In this document: positions 15,679 to 17,587 of the stretch, piece by piece
Layout: every line of letters starts with the position of its first letter
How positions within the stretch are numbered: position 1 is the stretch's first letter
Assembly (NCBI GenBank): GCA_045656005.1
Contig: JAZOQG010000086.1
Location: 1 to 17,587 of the forward strand
Source: JAZNQN01 sp045656005
Lineage (GTDB): Bacteria; Bacillota; Clostridia; UMGS1883; UMGS1540
Direction: 5' to 3'
DNA: 17,587 nt
Notes under the pieces: model-generated
What the model was told of the DNA's origin: nothing
Database searches by the model: none
What the model saw: the letters and a program-made list of their open reading frames with translations, nothing else
Made by a program: the position numbers and the translations under genes

Positions 15679-15696
15679 TGCACCTATATAAGTGCA
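15679..15696 (+). promoter_or_regulatory. Operator-like inverted repeat 1 (TGCAC-N8-GTGCA)
   Basis: TGCACCTATATAAGTGCA is an inverted repeat with perfect 5-base arms. A second copy lies 54 bases downstream. This one sits just upstream of the likely -35 region of the Xre gene. Its likely ligand is the small Xre protein encoded immediately downstream; this is inference. Confidence 0.6.
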
Positions 15697-15698
15697 TA

Positions 15699-15727
15699 TT
15701 GCTTATATTGCAAGTTTATAATATTAT
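15699..15727 (+). promoter_or_regulatory. Probable promoter of the Xre-radC pair
   Basis: TTGCTT (15699-15704) and TATTAT (15722-15727) are 17 bases apart. An overlapping perfect TATAAT occurs at 15717-15722 but has only a poor -35 (TGCATA) at 18 bases. Either places the promoter between the two operator-like repeats. The exact boxes are uncertain. Confidence 0.5.
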
Positions 15728-15732
15728 TACAT

Positions 15733-15750
15733 TGCACCCGAATAAGTGCA
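15733..15750 (+). promoter_or_regulatory. Operator-like inverted repeat 2 (TGCAC-N8-GTGCA)
   Basis: TGCACCCGAATAAGTGCA shares 15 of 18 positions with repeat 1, including both arms and ATAAGTGCA. Its last base is the first A of the AAGGAGG ribosome binding site of the Xre gene. It lies at or just after the predicted transcript start, a classical place for repression. Confidence 0.6.
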
Positions 15751-15761
15751 AGGAGGTTCTT

Positions 15762-15992
15762 ATGAATTCAGATATTGAAAATAAAATCGGTCAAAACATA
15801 CGAAATTTAAGAGAAGCCGCAAATATGACGCAGGATATTCTTTCTGTCAAGCTACAGCTTGGCGGTTGCGATATTACAAGAAGTGCCATCGCCAAAATAG
15901 AAGTCGGCCAAAGGCATCTTTATCCTGATGAAATCATTCTGATTAAAAATATATTAAATGTAAGCTACGACGATATTTTTAAAATCGAATGA
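15762..15992 (+). CDS. Small Xre/HTH_3-family DNA-binding protein
   Basis: This 76-residue protein is a single Cro/C1-type helix-turn-helix domain: KIGQNIRNLREAANMTQDILSVKL (residues 8-31) with the recognition-helix region ITRSAIAKIEVGQRHLYPDEI (38-58), then IKNILNVSYDDIF. There is no sensor or oligomerisation domain, so it is a plain repressor-type protein. The ATG at 15762 has AAGGAGG 5 bases before it. The open frame could be read back to TTG 15678, but that would cover the operators and promoter. Two matching inverted repeats bracket its promoter, so autoregulation is likely. radC follows after 42 bases with no terminator. It is divergent from rimP. Confidence 0.88.
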   Translation: MNSDIENKIGQNIRNLREAANMTQDILSVKLQLGGCDITRSAIAKIEVGQRHLYPDEIILIKNILNVSYDDIFKIE

Positions 15993-16034
15993 AATTATCA
16001 TGACAAATAAAACTTATTAAAGGAAGGTTTAACC

Positions 16035-16703
16035 ATGCACGAAGGACACAGAGAAAGAATGCGAAAAAAATTTTTGTCAGGAGGGGCTTCTTCTTTAGAG
16101 CCTCATGAGATTTTGGAAATTATTCTCTATTATTCAATCCCAAGAGGGGACACCAACCCTATAGCACATGACCTTATAAAATCCTTTGGCTCACTCTCAA
16201 ATGTTTTCGACGCAGATATCAAAGACCTTATCAACATAAAAGGTGTCGGAGAAAGCAGCGCTGTGCTTATAAAGACAGTTTCATCTCTTTCAGACTATTG
16301 TCAGAAACTTCGCTGGAGTGAGCACCCTCACCTTAAAAATGCCAATGATACTGGCGCTTATATTCTTGACATGATAGGCGAAAGACCTGAGGAATACTTT
16401 TTTCTTTTGTCGCTTGATATTTCAGGTAAGGTAATAAGCTTTAACGAAATTGAACATGGCACAGTTTCAAGTTCAAATGTTGATACACGAAAAGTTTTGG
16501 AATGTGCAATAAGATGCCGTGCAAGCTCTGTTGTGCTTGCACATAACCACCCAACAGGAACACTCGTTCCGTCATCGGGCGATATTGAACTTACAAATTC
16601 AATGATGCGTGCTTTCGATGCAATAGGCATAGCACTTACCGACCATTTTATAGTCGGCGGCGGTGGATTTATCAGCATGGCAGAAAAAGGCTACATTAAA
16701 TAG
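16035..16703 (+). CDS. radC: RadC-family JAB/MPN-domain protein
   Basis: This protein has an N-terminal helix-hairpin-helix region (LINIKGVGESSAVLI, residues 65-79) and a C-terminal JAB/JAMM metalloprotease-like domain. The metal-binding set H170, H172 and D183 is intact in AHNHPTGTLVPSSGD, with S180 also present. RadC was once linked to DNA repair, but its true function is unsettled. The first 45 residues (MHEGHRERMRKKFLSGG, then HEILEIILYYSIPRGDTNPIAH) belong to a variant common in anaerobes rather than the classic RadC start. The 222-residue length is normal. AGGAAGG lies 7 bases before the ATG. It is probably co-transcribed with the preceding Xre gene and ends at a bidirectional terminator shared with gap. 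Confidence 0.87.
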   Translation: MHEGHRERMRKKFLSGGASSLEPHEILEIILYYSIPRGDTNPIAHDLIKSFGSLSNVFDADIKDLINIKGVGESSAVLIKTVSSLSDYCQKLRWSEHPHLKNANDTGAYILDMIGERPEEYFFLLSLDISGKVISFNEIEHGTVSSSNVDTRKVLECAIRCRASSVVLAHNHPTGTLVPSSGDIELTNSMMRAFDAIGIALTDHFIVGGGGFISMAEKGYIK

Positions 16704-16751
16704 GGCACGTTAAAAAAGTGCGTTTTGAAACATTTTTTCTATTCATTACAA

Positions 16752-16790
16752 AAATGGGAGTGTAAAAACTTGTTTTTTACACTCCCATTT
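16752..16790. terminator. Bidirectional intrinsic terminator between radC and gap
   Basis: A perfect 17-bp inverted repeat (AAATGGGAGTGTAAAAA and its complement) surrounds a 5-base loop. On the minus strand the GC core is followed by five T, giving a good terminator for gap; on the plus strand the ATTTGTATTTT tail serves radC. The two genes converge on it. Confidence 0.88.
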
Positions 16791-16806
16791 GTATTTTAAT
16801 TCTTTA

Positions 16807-17587
16807 TTAGCCGAGTTCTGCGAAGTATTTGATTGTTCTTACCATCTGGCTTGTGTAAGAATTTTCGTTATCATACCAGGAAACAACCTGTACCTGTGTA
16901 TAGTCTGTTCCTTCGATATCGGAAACCATTGTCTGTGTTGCATCGAAGAGTGAGCCGTAGTTCATACCGATGATATCGCTTGATACGAGCTCTTCTTCTG
17001 TGTAGCCGTAGCTCTCATTTGCAGCAGCACGCATTGCGGCATTGATTTCTTCTTTTGTAACTTTACCCTTAACTACAGCAACGAGGATTGTTGTTGAACC
17101 TGTAGGTGTGGGAACACGCTGTGCAGAGCCGATAAGTTTGCCGTTAAGCTCAGGGATAACAAGTCCGATAGCTTTTGCAGCACCTGTTGAGTTTGGAACA
17201 ATGTTTACTGCTGCTGCACGGCTTCTTCTGAGGTCTCCTTTTCTCTGAGGACCGTCAAGTGTCATCTGGTCGCCTGTGTAAGCGTGGATTGTGCTCATGA
17301 TACCGCTCTGGATAGGAGCTAAATCGTTAAGAGCTTTTGCCATAGGAGCAAGACAGTTTGTTGTGCAGGATGCTGCAGAAATTACTGTATCGTCCTTTGT
17401 GAGTGTTTCGTGGTTTACATTGTAAACGATTGTAGGAAGGTCGTTTCCTGCAGGAGCAGAAATAACAACTCTCTTTGCGCCTGCCTGGATGTGAGCAGAT
17501 GCTTTTTCTTTTGATGTGTAGAAACCTGTGCACTCGAGCACAACGTCTACTCCGATTTCGCCCCAGGGCAAATCTTTTGCGTCTTTT
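16807..17587 (-). CDS. gap: Glyceraldehyde-3-phosphate dehydrogenase, 5' end outside the window
   Basis: GAPDH oxidises glyceraldehyde 3-phosphate to 1,3-bisphosphoglycerate with NAD and phosphate in glycolysis. About 260 codons are present, ending in FAELG; the first 75 to 80 residues of the NAD-binding domain lie beyond the right edge, and the frame is open to the last base. The catalytic cysteine is in SCTTNCLAP. Other signatures are VDVVLECTGFYTS, TIHAYTGDQ, RAAAVNIVPNSTGAAKAI, RVPTPTGSTTILV and SWYDNENSYTSQM. An internal TTG at 17571 is not the start, because the conserved sequence KDLPWGEIGVD continues upstream. It converges with radC and is not part of the rimP operon. Confidence 0.95.
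   Translation of the reverse strand, partial: KDAKDLPWGEIGVDVVLECTGFYTSKEKASAHIQAGAKRVVISAPAGNDLPTIVYNVNHETLTKDDTVISAASCTTNCLAPMAKALNDLAPIQSGIMSTIHAYTGDQMTLDGPQRKGDLRRSRAAAVNIVPNSTGAAKAIGLVIPELNGKLIGSAQRVPTPTGSTTILVAVVKGKVTKEEINAAMRAAANESYGYTEEELVSSDIIGMNYGSLFDATQTMVSDIEGTDYTQVQVVSWYDNENSYTSQMVRTIKYFAELG

Noticed and set aside
15678..15761. N-terminal extension of the Xre protein to TTG 15678
   Set aside because: The extension covers both operators and the promoter, while ATG 15762 has a perfect ribosome binding site at 5 bases and the usual protein length.
16705..16721. GCAC-N9-GTGC repeat just after radC, similar to the Xre operators
   Set aside because: The arms are only 4 bases and the spacer is 9 instead of 8; no promoter is near. 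It is probably chance, or a weak hairpin upstream of the real terminator.
16807..17571. TTG 17571 as the start of gap
   Set aside because: The conserved GAPDH sequence continues in frame to the window edge, and the NAD-binding N-terminus would be missing.

Overview
The window is AT-rich bacterial chromosome, almost certainly from a Gram-positive Bacillota of the class Clostridia. The evidence is the gene order rimP-nusA-ylxR-ylxQ-infB-rbfA, strong AGGAGG-type ribosome binding sites, a CDP-alcohol phosphatidyltransferase PgsA, and the absence of proteobacterial signatures. TGA is used as a normal stop. I cannot name the species. I see no tRNA, rRNA, CRISPR array, insertion sequence or phage gene, and no gene-free stretch longer than about 150 bases.

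Positions 1-15623 hold one very long minus-strand transcription unit. Seventeen genes run from rimP at the right to a truncated lipoprotein gene at the left edge: rimP, nusA, ylxR (rnpM), ylxQ, infB, rbfA, nrnA, truB, ribF, proS, a pfkB-family kinase, lepA, hemW, recX, rimO, pgsA and the lipoprotein. No gap exceeds 29 bases, many stop and start codons overlap (ATGA, TAATG, TGATG), and I saw no internal terminator. A near-consensus sigma-A-type promoter (TTGCAA, 17 bp, TATAAT) sits in front of rimP. The roughly 60-nt leader carries a 14-bp hairpin whose 3' arm could alternatively pair with the rimP Shine-Dalgarno sequence. The unit joins ribosome maturation (rimP, rbfA, rimO), transcription elongation (nusA), initiation and elongation factors (infB, lepA), tRNA charging and modification (proS, truB), RNA turnover (nrnA, ylxR, ylxQ), and cofactor, lipid and recombination functions (ribF, hemW, pgsA, recX).

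Positions 15624-16703 hold a divergent plus-strand pair: a 76-residue Xre-type DNA-binding protein and a RadC-family JAB-domain protein. Two near-identical 18-bp inverted repeats (TGCAC-N8-GTGCA) bracket the promoter of the regulator, which suggests autoregulation of the pair.

Positions 16704-17587 hold a strong bidirectional hairpin terminator and then the convergent 3' three quarters of a glyceraldehyde-3-phosphate dehydrogenase gene that runs off the right edge.

Several starts were moved from the longest open frame to the start supported by a ribosome binding site and family alignment (rimP, rbfA, nrnA, truB, ribF, the Xre gene). Most of the window is conserved housekeeping. The parts worth a second look are the rimP leader, the twin operators, and the composition of the long operon.
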